Source: Sclerotinia nivalis (taxonomy: Eukaryota; Ascomycota; Leotiomycetes; Helotiales; Sclerotiniaceae). Taken from it: DNA of 64,000 nucleotides. The notes beneath the pieces were generated by a model. The model searched no databases, had not been told where the DNA came from, and saw only the letters and a program-made list of their open reading frames with translations. Each line of letters begins with the position of its first letter. The first letter of the stretch is position 1. Location of the stretch: contig JAPEIS010000013.1 in the NCBI GenBank assembly GCA_029531795.1, positions 1,612,001 through 1,676,000 on the forward strand. The letters are read 5' to 3'. Both the position numbers and the translations under genes were made by a program. Positions 23,102 through 37,396 of the stretch are shown here, in pieces.

Positions 23102-24344
23102 AGTTGCTTGCAGTATTTAAATGGGGAAGATGACTTGAAAGAGTGAGAAGATATCTGTGATGAGGATGTTGGGTTGATTCTGGTGAAAGTTTTATTGGGG
23201 CCTTGTTCTATCTTTTTGGTAGAGTCGGATGTATATCCGAGTTTATTTAGCTGAGTGCGTTGGAAGATAGAGGGAAGAAAGTGAAGGGAAAAAGGTTGAG
23301 GGAAGAAGGTGATGGGTGATGGAAGGAAGGTTTGGAAGAAAGTGAAGTTAATATAGAGGGTTAGACGAGGAAGAAGTGAATATCTCAGGCACAATCGTGC
23401 TCATAATGTCCCATCACTGAACCTTGAGTGGATATACTAATATGAAGTAGAATAATTTTAAAGTCATATATAGTGTTGATTGCTCCGCTGCTTAAACTAC
23501 AATGAATAGAGAAACTCTGCGCAGCGCACTTGAGATATCTATCCTCGATGCCATCCCACATGCCGACATGCTACCATATATCGAGTAGAAGGGTTATGCG
23601 TTGAAATGTTGAAAGGGTAATGCTCCAGAATCATATTACCGGACGTGGCAGCCTCTATGTGGAATTAAGTGTATAGTCTGGCTCACTACGGGAACGGCAA
23701 TTGTTAAGTCGCTTCCTCGGTAGGGGTAAATAGAGGTCTGTTGGCATGAAGGATTATGAGAAAATCGCAAACTTCAACCTTAACAACAACCAACATCTAG
23801 ACCCCAAACAAGTCAGATTTAAGCCGCAGTGTGATACTTGCGGCGTTGTTTTCTATCTAGTTCAGATATGGAAACAAAACTCTAGCTACGGACCACCAAC
23901 AAGTTGTCTACGGCATCAAATAGATTACCAGGTGAATGGCACACTGCGACATCAACAACTTCCTAATTGAGACGTAAGTTGTACAAAGCTTCAATGGTTA
24001 AGTCATCTTGCTGGAGGATGACAACGTTTCAGAGGATTCACTAGCAATCTTGCTTTTAGACATAGCTTTGAGGGACAATTGAGAGAGATGTGTTAAGGTT
24101 TCCATAGACGCCGTTAATTCCTGAACCAATGGAAAATCCACGATATGGATGACATGGTATCCACGATTGATTTATTTCCGCTGGTTACTCTAGAAATCCT
24201 CAGGGGGAAGTTGCTGGACATGAAAAGAAGGGGATTTCCAAAGCGTAGAATGATCACTCCGACAAAAATCTGGTGCAGAATCGAGAAATCAAACGCAGGT
24301 AAAGTTTTCTATTGGATATTAAATAATGTCTTATCACGTCTTCC
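23102..24344. other. intergenic, no gene seen
   Basis: Contains the 5' region of the UBA/His-Cys-box gene and the 3' region of the NOP53-like gene. A 74-codon frame at 23746-23970 has two Cys-x-x-Cys-like residues but no further support, and a long plus-strand frame starting at 24145 is the antisense of NOP53. Confidence 0.5.
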
Positions 24345-25710
24345 TCAGTGTAACATGAAATCCTTGTGGGTCCACTTTTCCGTGGCCTTTCTCTTTGCCT
24401 TCTTGGCGAAACTGATAGGACGTCTACTCTCGACTTTCCCACGAACCAACATATTTCTATACCTATCCTTCAACAAGTTTCCCTCCGGTTTTAACAATCT
24501 CAACGATTCTTGTAATTCGTCGGGCAGAACAAGCTCAAGATCTCTCTCTGGTAAGGAAATCTTTCCCAACTTCCTCCTTCGGAGTTCCATATCATCCCCT
24601 TCACTGCTATCGTCCTCCACAACCATCAATGAGCGAGCCTTTTCTTTTTCCTCAAGAGCTTTGGCCAATTTCTTTACTTGTGCAGCTTGTTCTTCTTTCT
24701 TTTTGTTATGAGCAGCCATTTTTGCTTTCCTCTCCTCTTCCTTTCTCCTCTTTATCTTATTTCGTTGCACTTGAGTTTTCCTCTCCGGCCTCTTAGCATT
24801 TAAGCGAATATCCTCTGCACCACTCTCAAAACCTTCCCATGCAGAATCTTCCTCCCACTCTGACATATCTGCTCGAGCTTCAGCTGCTTCCGCCTCAGCC
24901 GCAGACTTGTTCGCTGCTTCTCGCTTTATCCGTTCTAACTCGATAGCAGCCAACCGTTTCTTTTCCGCTGCAACCGCCTTCTCTCCCTCAGCCGTTAATC
25001 TTTCTTCGTAATCTGTGAATACTGGATTATAACTGTAACCTCCCTCCGGCTTCTTAACTGCGGGAATATCTTTTCCAGTAGCTGCCAACGAAACTGGCTT
25101 TTGCTTCCACGAACTGGGGATTGTAGTCTTTTTGGCCTTCTCGAGAAATGAAAATCTTGGATCCTGTGTTGCTTCTTCTATGTCCTTTTGCTCATCCCAA
25201 GGATCAAATGAAGCTTCTGTGACTTCAACCGTCTTCTCATGATGCCCATCAGCAAGCTTGCGTAGTCGTGTAAGCTCTTTGTGCGAAATATAACCGGTTC
25301 TTTGGCGCTTCGATTCGATGATTCCATCCGTGGTACCTTGTCCTGGGCGCTTTTTCATTGACACAGCTGGAACAGCAGAACGTTGAGCAATGATTTCATC
25401 TGCTTTGAGTGGTTTGGAGGCTTTCAAGTATTTCTTTGGAATCGCGGCATCTCCAGCAGTATCCAATGTAAAGAGATCAGCGGAATCTTTTTCAGCGATA
25501 ACTCCACTACAATTGAGTTAGTGATGTTCAAATAATTGATGTACAAATACTCTCTTACCCTGCAATCAATTCATCTCTAACTTCTTCCAAACCTTCTTGA
25601 ACTTCTGTAACGTCGACATTCTTTCTCCAAGCCTTCTTCCCTTTCCTTGAGGTTTGTTTATGTTGTTGAGGAGCATCTTTAGAACCCGCAAGTGGCTTAA
25701 GGACCGGCAT
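24345..25710 (-). CDS. NOP53: NOP53-like 60S ribosome biogenesis factor
   Basis: Two exons, 25559-25710 and 24345-25506, with a 52-nt intron, encode 437 residues. The ATG at 25710 begins MPVLKPLAGSKDAPQQHKQT, and the early KKAWRKNVDV segment is the hallmark N-terminal motif of the Nop53/GLTSCR2 family. The DLFTLDTAGD, FDPWDE and EGGYSYNPVF blocks follow in family order, then long Lys/Arg/Glu-rich helices and a C-terminal RYRNMLVRGKVESRRP motif. Nop53 docks the exosome-associated helicase Mtr4 on pre-60S particles for 7S RNA processing and acts in the nucleolus; Mtr4 binding in yeast uses an arch-interaction motif near the N-terminus. The gene is divergent from the Rab6-type gene with only about 290 bases between the two start codons. 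Confidence 0.92.
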
Positions 25711-25999
25711 TTTTTTATGTGTATTGCTGAAACTTTGGGAGTTCTGGTGATTGCGAGAAAAATAATTTTGAGATTACGATAATTTTTCAGATAGCTACGG
25801 TAACCTGTTCGAGCCAAAAGTCCGCCTCGGCCGCCTCCAACAATATACGGTCAAGGCTAATAAATTGTAGCAAGCTTCAGGAAGTCCTCCTTTGTTTAAA
25901 CAGCAATATCGAAATAAATTTACGACTTTCACAAATTCCTTGTAGATATCTTGTTCAAATAATAATAAATTTATTGTCTTCGCATTCAGAAATTTCAAA
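25711..25999. promoter_or_regulatory. shared divergent promoter of NOP53-like and Rab6-type genes
   Basis: The two start codons are 289 bases apart on opposite strands, so both promoters and 5' untranslated regions must fit here. No discrete element was recognised. Confidence 0.55.
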
Positions 26000-26885
<886 letters not shown>

Positions 26886-27395
26886 ACGAGGACAGGAAAT
26901 GATGGGAGTAATCAGATTCTTTTCGATGCTTGTCTTAATTGGGGATTTGAAGGGCTTAGGAGCATAGCGTTTTACTGCGTATTTATATGATAATGATAGC
27001 GTACCATCTTCGGCGTACTTAATGAGCTCTTGAAGTTATTGTAGACTAGGGGTTAAAAGCTAGGTGATCAGATTCTGGAATAAATAACACAATTCAACTT
27101 ATGGAATTTCTCATTTTGAGTGCTCGAGGATGTGGTAGATCTTTCCTTAAAAGATTTCAATGTCTGTCCCAAACAATCCCATATGATTCCGATGAGCGCG
27201 AACCCCTTTAAAGGGCTGATCCAAATATAGGTGATGGCTTACATAAACAATCCAAATCCGAAGATCCGAGAAAACATCTCTTCCAGGTTATCAATCAAGA
27301 ACGAATCTGTATCTCTTTCTTCTTCTGGCGCACTCTTGAATTTTTTACTTCTCGTCGCAATACATCGACGAATCCATTCTCCATCCATTTTCATA
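26886..27395. other. intergenic, no gene seen
   Basis: About half a kilobase between the GTPase stop and the KEI1-like start. The plus-strand frame beginning at 27231 runs into the KEI1 first exon in another frame and is not a gene. Confidence 0.5.
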
Positions 27396-28432
27396 ATGCT
27401 TTTCTTACCGCGATGGGTGCGACTCCCCCGTCCCAGGGTATGTATTCTCAATTCATCGCAATCCCTTTGTCGCTCATTGGAAATCAAGCAATATTAATTA
27501 ATGATCAGACTTTCCTGTATGTCATGACATTACGTACTGGCACAGAGATGATTTCGTTGTCTATGATATTCAATAAAGTTACTGGTTTCTACGGCCTTCT
27601 CGCAGTTCTTGCCGGCTTGAAATTATCGCCCTTACAACTTTCGATGTACATCTATTCCGTTGCTGCTCTCGCCCTTATCGCGTTCCTCATGCCTCATATC
27701 CGCAAACAAACACCCTTTCAATGTTTAGCCCTCGCATGGTTTTACTTATTCGACACGATCATCAACACAGCCTTTACCACCGCGTTCGCACTAACATGGC
27801 TCTTAGCCATAAGCGCAGATCAATCTAATAAAGGAATACCAAGCGCCGCTCCAGGAAGTAGCACAATCGATGAGACGGCAGGCTTTACCAGCCCGAAATT
27901 TAACGTCAGTGCAGTGAACGTTATTGCCTCGCCAGCATCGGGTGCTGGACAAGATGCGGTTGCATACGGAACTGCCGCTGGGGCAACCCTTGAGCAAAGT
28001 GTTGGAATCGAGGAAAGCGTTCCTAGCATCATTGTCGTTGGAATTTTGACATTGATTCGGATCTACTTTATTTTGGTAATTATGGCATATGCACGACAAG
28101 TCTTGAGACAAAACATGTACTCTGCCTCTTCAACAAAATTACATCTCAACACCGATGGTAGCACAGATGCTCGTGCCGAAAACCCTTTTGCGATAGGCTC
28201 ACCACAAGGACAAGGTTGGAAAGGCAAACTTGGTAGACTTATGGTGAAGGTCGGAGAAGGGTATTGGCTTGGTGGTCAAGTTGATGAAGCTTGGGTTAAG
28301 GGCTTGGATGGGCGATTCAAGACCCAAAGAACATTCAATGGACCTCCAGGTACTATTGAACGAGAACGAAGGGCGAGAAGTGGAACAGGACCACCTGTTC
28401 CTGCTAAGGGTCTCGGCGTTGGAAAGTTGTAA
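27396..28432 (+). CDS. KEI1: inositol phosphorylceramide synthase regulatory subunit Kei1-like
   Basis: Two exons, 27396-27437 and 27509-28432, with a 71-nt intron (GTATGT to GATCAG), encode 321 residues. The short first exon gives MLFLPRWVRLPRPR, which joins at phase 0 to TFLYVMTLRTGTEMISLSMI. That join recreates the N-terminus typical of the family, and is preferred over the unspliced frame that starts at 27413. Four membrane segments follow, with KVTGFYGLLAVLAGLKLSP, a second pair around IAFLMPHIRKQTP and AWFYLFDTIINTAFTTAF, and a C-terminal one around IIVVGILTLIRIYFILVIM. The last 110 residues are cytoplasmic. Kei1 is the essential partner of the Aur1 catalytic subunit in Golgi sphingolipid synthesis. 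The luminal loop is Ser/Thr/Ala-rich. Confidence 0.88.
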
Positions 28433-29420
28433 GATTATAGAATATAATGATGGCAGTTTGGGAAGCGAGGAATAGACATTGTAGATGGAATTTCAATAGT
28501 GCTAATGGGATGATGTGAGATGGATAGGAAAGCAATGGTATAGAGTGGAGGAGGCCAACGGCGGAAAAGCTGGATGATTATACTCAATAGGCCAAGGCTG
28601 GAACAGGTTTTCATAGCACGTATGGCGTTCTTTGGGTATTTTCTGATAGGGGAATTGTTGTAAGCAGTCGGGCTTCTTTTGGTGGACTCTCGAATTGCTC
28701 ATGGCCATGGAATAGGAAATCATTGACGATGGCAAGTATTATATAATGATTTAGGAATTAATGCAGATTGATAGATTGCACACTTTCGGAAATGTATTTA
28801 GCATCTTGTGTTTAATATCTCGTGTTCGGGTTTGGAGTTCAAATTTCTATGCCACCAAACTTGGCACCATGACTTGTGGATTTGGATACACCTACATGGT
28901 ACTAACCTACTAGATTAAATGCTTTCAAAGCCCGATCAACTTCTCTTTACTAGACCAGGCACAAGGCGGGCTTTACTCGGAAACTACACTACACCAAAAT
29001 AAACATTTCGGGATACTTTCTTCCTTGTTAATATTGATATGTTCACTTCAAATATTTTGATCAGCATCGATGGCGTGCTCAGTTGTGGCTGGTGCTTTTC
29101 CTTCAAAGGCGTTTTAGATTACAAACGATACTTTTATTGACATATTATTGGCTGATCATATGTCCCTTTCTCCATGAACTTCAATCCCATGGCCTTGTCA
29201 TACTCTTGTTATCCCCTCTGTTTACTACTTACACTTACTAACTATACCATAATTGACAATAAATCCACTGATTGCCGTTGGTCAACTGCACCTGAGAGCC
29301 TCGATAGCGTTCAATATTTAACAATATACCAATATACCCTTGTTCATTCGCCCGATTATCGCATCATTTGAATGGCCTAAGGAGGAGTACTTGATTAGGA
29401 GGAGAAAAAAATATTTGATC
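28433..29420. other. intergenic, sulfite reductase promoter region
   Basis: Nearly 1 kb between KEI1 and the sulfite reductase start. Sulfur-metabolism genes in fungi are usually controlled by a Cys3/Met4-type bZIP factor, but I did not find a site I would call. Confidence 0.5.
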
Positions 29421-32400
29421 ATGGCGTTCCTCTTTCGTCGTCTTGGGAACGATTCTAATACTTCCTCTCATTCTCATCGAAAGGATACCTTTCATATTAA
29501 CAACATGGCGTCTGGAAAGATTCGTACACCTGAAGAAGCTGGTACGTCTATGCTCTTGTGTTATCAGTACTATCAGTTCTACAACAACCCTTGTTACGCG
29601 GCACCTCTCCCCTCTATGTTCACCCCACTTCACGAGGTTCTGTGATACTGACTTTATTTTTCTACTATGAATAGTGGCAAGAATCGCATATTTGTCCAGC
29701 GACGTAATCATTTCAGTACAGCCTGCACATTCAATTGAATCGGAGTTTTCTTCACATTTACAAAGATATGCCGGGAGAAAAGATCTGAGTCTTGTTGCTG
29801 CCAGTGGAAATGGGGTTCCAGAGGTCAGTGATTCAAGGTTACATTTTTATCCAATGTCAGATAAAAGTATTGACTTATGTGCAATCAGATACAAACAATC
29901 CGACACAACAATGACCCTCTATTATCAGTATTTACACCAATCCGCAATGGAAAACTAGTCACAGTCACCACAAGTTCCTCAATACTTGTTTCTTCAGTAC
30001 CCCACCTATACCGTCTTGCAAACTTCCCGGTGGTCATCCACGTTTCATTACAACCTTCACAATACCCCGACTACTCCTCGATAACTTCGATACGAAATTC
30101 TGGCTTCACATTTTTACAGTCCGAGACATTGCAGGAGGCACAAGATATTGCCGTGACTGCTCATGCTCTTGCTATCAAGTCAGGAAAGGGTGTCATTCAT
30201 TTCTTTGATTCCAGATCGGCGGCGAGTGACAATGATGTTGATTTTGAGAACCCTGATGTTGTTTCAAAGATTTTGAATATCGATTCCGTCAGAGTCTTCC
30301 AAAGCAGCAAGATTGGAGGTTCTAGCATATATGCCGATGATGGAAGAATTGCAACTATTTCCGAGAACGCTGCGACTGGTGTTACATCCGGTGGGGAAAA
30401 CAACGCCGAGTCTGCTGTACCAGGTCAGACAACTACCGAAGTACCATCCAAGGCTTCTTCTGTAGGATCGTCGAAATCTTCTTCAGTAAGAGCAAGTAGT
30501 GTGGATAGCAGTACTTCTTCCGCCACAACCGTCGATTCGCCAAATGTACGTGCCGTAAGCTCGGACGATATCTATAACTTTGTCTCTGGTATCTGGGATC
30601 AATTGAAATTGATGGTTGGCCGAGAATATAGCCCTTTCGAATACACTGGCCCATCAAATGCTGAAAATGCTTTGTTCATTTTTGGATCAGATGTTGGATC
30701 TTTTGCTCGAGCCATCGATGAAGGTCCCGATGAAATTTTCGCAACAGCCGGTATTATTACTGCGCGTTTATATAGGCCATGGCTGGGTTCTAAACTGATT
30801 GAGGCCATTCCTAGATCTATCAAGAGAATTGCTGTGCTCGAACAAATCAGAAGAAAGACAACCAAATGGGGGCCATTACTTTTGGATTTGCTTACAACAC
30901 TCAAAGCAGGACCGGGGGGCGGCGTAGAAGTTATTGTTGGACACCAATTGGGATTCATCGAACCCGATACAGTACGACAAGCTCTCCGTGGCGTTGTACA
31001 GAATTTGGTTTCTGAGAAGCCAATTCAAAATCTTGAAGTTGGAAACCCTGATGGACCAAATGAATATTCAAATGGATACGCTTTAAGTCAACCAAAAGTC
31101 GAGTCCGCCTACATGAAGATTTTGGATCAAATTTTCGGTAAGAGACTTCATTTGGCAAATCAGATTGATTCGAAGAATGCCGGCATCTCTTCGACCATTG
31201 CGTCAAACCCAGAATTCGGTTTTGGTTCTCTTTTGGCCAGAAAGGAGCATCGGCAAAGATTTACCGAGGAAATTAAGGAGGCGGCAAAATCCAATGAATT
31301 CATAACAGAGGCGCCGAAATCATGGCTGTCAAGATGGTCTGCGGGTGCCGATGATGAATTAGCAGATGAAATTATTGCTCGCCTCGAGACAGATGGGTCT
31401 GCGTTATCACAAAACTTACTCTCAAAGAAGGGATTATTCCGTAAGGAATCTCCTTGGCTGGTCGGTTCTGATGCATGGGCGTACGACCTTGGAAATTCAG
31501 GCGTACACCATGTCATTGCATCTGGTGAGAATGTCAACATGCTCATCATCGACTCCACCCCATACTCGGAGCGCTCAGCCGCCGATGCCGAAAGAAGGAA
31601 GAAGGACATTGGTCTTTATGCCATGAATTTTGGTAATGCTTACGTTGCGTCTGTCGCTGTATACAGTTCTTATACCCAAGTTCTCCAAGCAATGATTGAG
31701 GCAGATCAATTTAATGGCCCATCCGTTGTTGTTGCTTACCTCCCTTACTTCAAAGAGAATGATTCTCCTTTGACTGTTCTCCAAGAAACTAAGAAGGCGG
31801 TGGATCTTGGTTACTGGCCATTGTACAGGTGGAACCCTAACAATGAAGAGAAGGGAGAGGTTAAGTTCTCTCTGGATTCTGAGCGAATTAAGAAGGAACT
31901 TAAGGACTTTTTGGCTCGTGATAATCATCTTACTCAATTGATGAAGAAGCATCCCGAGTTCTCATCCAATCTTTCCGAAGATTATGGTACCGAGGTCCGT
32001 GCCTTGCAAAAGAGAAAGGCTAAGGATGCATACAATGAGCTTCTTGAGGGTATGCTCGGCGCACCTCTAACTATTCTCTTTGCTTCAGACAATGGCAATG
32101 CTGAATCTCTAGCAAAGAGACTGGGCAACAGGGGTAAAGCACGAGGCTTGAAGACAATTGTCATGGCCATGGAAGAATATCCTATCGAGGATCTCACCAC
32201 CGAAGAAAACATCGTCTTCCTAACGAGTACCGCTGGTCAAGGAGAGTTCCCACAAAACGGTCATGCATTTTGGGAAGCCATCAAGGATAACACCGACTTG
32301 GATCTCACATCGGTCAATTACTCTGTATTTGCTCTTGGCGATAGTCATTACTGGCCCCGCAAAGAAGACAAACACTACTACAACAAGCCAGGAAAGGATC

Positions 32401-34353
32401 TCGATCGTGTTTTGGCAAATCTCGGTGGAAAGCGTCTGGCTGATGTTGGATTGGGAGATGATCAAGATCCAGATGGATACCAAACTGGTTACCAAAACTG
32501 GGAACCTATCATTTGGCAATCCCTCGGGGTTGACAAAGTTGAAGGTTTGGAACCTGAAGCCCCACCCATCACTAATGAAGACATCAAAATCGAATCCAAT
32601 TACCTTCGTGGTACTATTGAAGAAGGGTTAAAGGATATGTCGACTATGGCCATTTCTGCCGCTGATCAACAATTAACCAAATTCCACGGTACATATATGC
32701 AAGATGATCGTGATCTTCGGGATGAACGTAAGGCGCAAGGTCTTGAGCCTGCCTATTCTTTCATGATTCGTTGCAGATTGCCTGGTGGTGTTTCCACTCC
32801 AAAACAATGGATTCAAATGGACGATGTCAGCAACGAGTTTGGAAATGAAACCATGAAGCTCACCACACGTCAAACCTTCCAATTCCACGGTGTCATCAAA
32901 ACTAAGCTCAAGGGTGCCATGCGTGGTATCAATAAAGCTTTGATGACCACAATCGCTGCCTGCGGTGATGTCAATCGTAACGTCATGTGCAGTAGTTTGC
33001 CAACTGGTTCGAAATACCACAAGCAAGTTCATGCCATCTCCCAGAAAATTTCTGATCACCTTTTGCCATCTACAACTGCTTATCACGAGATTTGGCTCAA
33101 GGATGAAAACGACAAGAAGGTTCAAGTAGCTGGTGACGCTGTTCAGGATTATGAGCCTTTGTATGGTCCTACTTATTTGCCAAGAAAGTTCAAGATCACT
33201 ATCGCCATACCTCCACACAACGACACTGATGTTTATGCTCACGATGTCGGCCTTATTGCTATCAAGGGTGATGATGGTAACTTGGCGGGTTTCAATCTTC
33301 TCGTTGGTGGTGGTATGGGTGTTACACATAACAACAAGAAGACATATCCTCGAACTGGAAGCAGCCTTGGATATGTTTCCAAGGAGCAAGCTCACATCGC
33401 TTGCGAGAAGGTTATGCTTGTTCAACGTGATCACGGTGATCGTAAGAACCGAAAGCATGCTCGTCTCAAGTACACTGTAGATGATATGGGTGTCGATATT
33501 TTCAAGGGCAAGGTCGAAGAATTATGGGGTCAAAAATTCGAGAAGGCCAAGCCATTCAAATTCCAAAGCAATATCGACACATTCGGCTGGGTTAAAGATG
33601 AGACCGGATTGAATCACTTCACTCTATTCATTGAGAATGGCCGTATTGAGGACACTGCGGATTTCCCAATGAAGACTGGTTTACGAGAGATTGCCAAGGT
33701 TCACAAGGGCGAATTCAGATTAACTGGTAATCAACATTTGATTCTCAGCAACGTTGCTGATGAAGATCTCCCAGCGATGAAAGAAATGTTAGCCAAGTAT
33801 AAGCTTGACAATACTTCTTTCTCTGGAATGCGTCTTTCATCTTCCGCTTGTGTCGCTTTCCCAACTTGTGGTCTGGCCATGGCTGAATCCGAACGTTATC
33901 TCCCGGAACTCATCACCAAACTCGAGGGTGTCATTGAAGAAAATGGCATGCGTCAAGATTCCATTGTTATGCGTATGACAGGATGTCCTAACGGATGCGC
34001 TAGACCTTGGTTGGCAGAAGTTGCTTTCGTGGGTAAAGCTTATGGTGCCTATAACATGTATCTTGGAGGTGGATATCACGGGCAACGTCTTAACAAACTT
34101 TACAGAAGCAGTATCAAGGAAGATGAAATTTTGGAAATTATGAAACCATTGTTGAAGAGATATTCATTGGAGAGAGAGGAGGGTGAACATTTTGGAGATT
34201 TCTGTATTAGAATTGGAATGATAAAGGAGACGACCGAGGGAAAGACTTTCCATGACGATGTGAGTATTCCTTTTCCCCCTAATTCATGATTGCGATTAGT
34301 TGGTCCTAACACATAAATAATAGGTCGCCGAGGAAGAATCTGACGAAGAATGA
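29421..34353 (+). CDS. MET5: sulfite reductase (NADPH) hemoprotein beta-component
   Basis: Four exons: 29421-29541, 29675-29823, 29889-34259 and 34324-34353, about 1556 residues. A second in-frame ATG at 29505 would drop 28 residues. The N-terminal 700 residues form the degenerate pyruvate:ferredoxin-oxidoreductase-like part seen in fungal beta subunits. A flavodoxin-like domain starts near residue 815 (LTILFASDNGNAESLAKRL, STAGQGEFPQNG). The sulfite/nitrite reductase halves follow, with the siroheme and 4Fe-4S ligands as C-x5-C (SACVAFPTCG, near 1410) and C-x3-C (TGCPNGCARPW, near 1455). The enzyme reduces sulfite to sulfide with electrons from the alpha subunit (Met10), feeding cysteine and methionine synthesis in the cytosol. 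The last exon encodes only an acidic tail, VAEEESDEE. Confidence 0.95.
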
Positions 34354-35340
34354 AGAATGAATAATTGATTGATCGCACAGAATTCCAACAGCATCGTCTT
34401 TTCTGCATTGCACGTACGCATGGCGTTTCCACGGGTTTAAACCAAGTCTTTTCCATTTCCCTTCTTTTCTCGTCCATTCACTCAAGTACCTTGCTTGGAA
34501 AGAGGGTATTTTGACCACAGTTTGACATTCATTCGACTGCGCACCTGATGAGGTTGGCAATGGTGGTTTGTTTGTCTTCTCCGATTTGTACATACTTGAT
34601 TACCTGGCAGTGTAGAGTATATATATAGCCTACGTAGGTACGAAAAATACGAAAAATAATTATACGAGTTATGAAATTATCATGAAGACAATGGTGATGA
34701 TGAATGTTATATTGATGCTTGGGTAAGGTTTTGGGCGGAACAATTTGGACATTCAAACCCACCAATATATGCAGCGCATTCAATATCCATTGCTTCGGTG
34801 TATTCATAAAGTAATCACAGCGCATCTTGCTGGCATGCATGTACTCACCATTCTTACATTTAATCCACCATAAATATCAACTAGGCTCTCAGCATTTCTG
34901 TAAGTAAAAATGCATTTATAGTTCATATACACAGCTATCTTTGTATAACGGTCTTTAAAGAATTCCCTTGAAAGATTAGCCCCATAGACTCCCGATATAA
35001 AGCAAGTAACGTGCGACACAACTGCAAAGTGTAAGCATCTCCCGCCTAAATTCCCTCCCACTGCCATTAAAATATCGTTGTCAAATCCCAAATCTAAGAT
35101 CTGATCAGCAATCCGCCCCACGTAACACATTAAAAGCGAACTAAAACCAGTCCTCGCCGAATCCATCATCAAACGACTTGACCACCCGCTTGTTGTCGAA
35201 TTATATATGAAACAATTAAAGCTCCCTCCTAGTATATGGAAGCCGACTTGTGATAGATTTGGGCTTTGGGAATAGTCAAATGTGTCGCCTCATCACTCAG
35301 AATCATCCAGCATTTGAATATCCCAATCTGCTCATTACTC
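34354..35340. other. convergent intergenic region
   Basis: About 1 kb between two convergent stop codons. Minus-strand frames of about 100 codons (34529-34840, 34804-35172) have no domain and overlap each other; I do not call them genes. Confidence 0.5.
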
Positions 35341-37396
35341 CTATCCAGCGTTCACCGGGCTCCTGCATGTAAAAGCCGTGATTTGAGGCTCCTTGAAGGC
35401 CGAAATTAATGCCTCAATAGCACTATACGCGCCCAAAGCGGCCGTAACCAATGCACCACCGAAGTAAATGATATTCCAGGTGTTCAAGATGAATCTCTTT
35501 CTGAAACCTCGCAAGATTCTTCTGAAGCCCGTATCTGTGAGTGTGACTTGCCCGGTGGCGGGATCAAAACCTTCTGTATCGAGGATAGCATCAGCTTTGA
35601 TACAGTAGCCTACGTAAAGGATAGGCGGGAATGTGTAGGTGAATTGCAGAATACAAAGAGCTGCAACGAGGGATGAGAGACCGAAAAAATTTGGTATGGC
35701 AGCGGAGACAATGTAAGCGATAGACCAATAAATCGGGACAATGCTCATCCAGAGCAACTTTCCTCTATGTGAACTAAGGGGTGGAGCACCAAAAAAGTCC
35801 ATAAATATGTTATTGTATAGGACTTTGATGCCGATATTGCCGTAAAGACCAGCTGCGATGAGGGCCGAGATGAACGCAATTACGTTATTGACAGTTTGCC
35901 ACGCGTAGATGGATAAACCTTGATAGGACGGATTGACAGCATATTGACCTTGATAGCCATAGATAAAACACCCGTAGAACATGTAGAGAATATAGATAAA
36001 TGCTTGGGCGCAAATCATACCCTTCCAAAAGTCACGCGGCTTGCGCATCTCAGACATGAATTCTGTGAATAACATAGCTCCTCCATAGGCATAAACGGCT
36101 TGCATGAGGCCATTGACAGCACCAGTAAAACCTGCTGTTGAAGGAGGAAGATGACCAAATGTTGTAACGGCTGGGAAGTTGCCAGCATCGTCTGGAGTGA
36201 CGAGTCCACCACCAAGCGCAGTGCCAGCTGCAGCGTCTACTGCGAGGTAATTTGGTGCACTATGTGCAACGACTCCCATGGTACAGAAGATGATGAAAAT
36301 ATTCATCCAGATGGCGGCATTGGCTAGCCAGCCAAACTTCTGTAATGTGCGAACTTGGCCAAGAAAAAAGCCAGCAAGCGCGAACACAAGACAACATATT
36401 GCGTAGCAGAGTTTGAACTTTGCAACTTGAGAAAGCGCCTACGATCGTGTTAGTCTACCCGGCAATTTGGAAGGCTCCTATCAGCCAGAATATTCAAGTC
36501 CGACCAGGACCTTCAAAAGTTCAAGAAAGGGGAGAATGTTCATGAACAGAGAAAAACCAACCTGTCCATTGCCAACAACAATCACCCCAACGTTGAAAAG
36601 AAGTTGAATAGATTGAAGGATATTAACTGCATGTCGAACGGGGGCTCCATAAACCCGGAATGCTATATCTCCATATGTTCGCAATGGATATTGGTGGGAA
36701 TCAAGTCCGAGGAACATGTAGTATAAAAGAAATCCACCACTAGATTTGTCAGTGTGTGGTTCAAGCACAGATATCGAGAGTTCTTCCGCTTACTATATAG
36801 CCAATACTCCAAATACGGTATAAAGTGCAATACCAGGTCCCCAACCTAGTGTACCCAGGGCAAAACTAGTAGATATTATATTAGTTGATTGTACATCATG
36901 GTGGGAGAAATTCAAAGACTCACGGAACACCAAAAGGGCCTAAGATATCCGTAGTAATCAGATAAAACACCGCCGACCAAGTAGCCGTCCTCAAAGCCCT
37001 ACTAGCATTTGTCCACTCATCATTCGTCACCGTCGCACGATCGCCAAGAGCCATATCATGCACATCTCTATCCGCAGCCGTCTTTTCCTCACCATTCTCT
37101 CCATTTCCTTTCGACTTTTCCTCCACAACTGCAGAATTTACCGGAGCTTGGCCCTTGAGATTCTTCGGTGGAACAATCAGAGAAAAGAAAGTAGTATCAC
37201 CAATATCATGATTGGCACTAGCATCCTCTTCCGCGCGTGCGAGACCGGCATAGTAATGATATTCTTCAAAAGTGACAGAAGAATCGTGAAGTTTCTTATG
37301 CTGCGGTTGAACGTATGCAGACGTAATTGCATCAGCATTCTCCCCGCTGATTCGAGGGTCACCAGCAGTACCTGCCAATGCAGCTGCCGTAGCCAT
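35341..37396 (-). CDS. amino-acid transporter of the AAAP (Mtr-like) family
   Basis: Four exons: 36924-37396, 36794-36865, 36562-36739 and 35341-36438, giving 606 residues. Introns are 58, 54 and 123 nt and all joins are in phase. A soluble N-terminal domain of about 140 residues precedes the first membrane helix, ending with DEWTNASRALRTATW and then GPFGVPFALGTLGWGPG, the glycine-rich start of the transporter core. About eleven hydrophobic helices follow, including YAYGGAMLFTEFMSEMRKP, a block strongly typical of the fungal neutral amino-acid permeases related to Neurospora Mtr. These import neutral amino acids at the plasma membrane with protons. The long acidic/basic N-terminus is probably cytoplasmic and regulatory; the exact substrate is not deducible. 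Confidence 0.9.

Noticed and set aside
24145..24711. 188-codon plus-strand frame
   Set aside because: Mostly antisense to the NOP53-like gene, whose identity is clear.
32673..33458. 261-codon open frame on the minus strand
   Set aside because: It lies entirely inside the strongly supported sulfite reductase exon and shows no domain; it is an antisense shadow.
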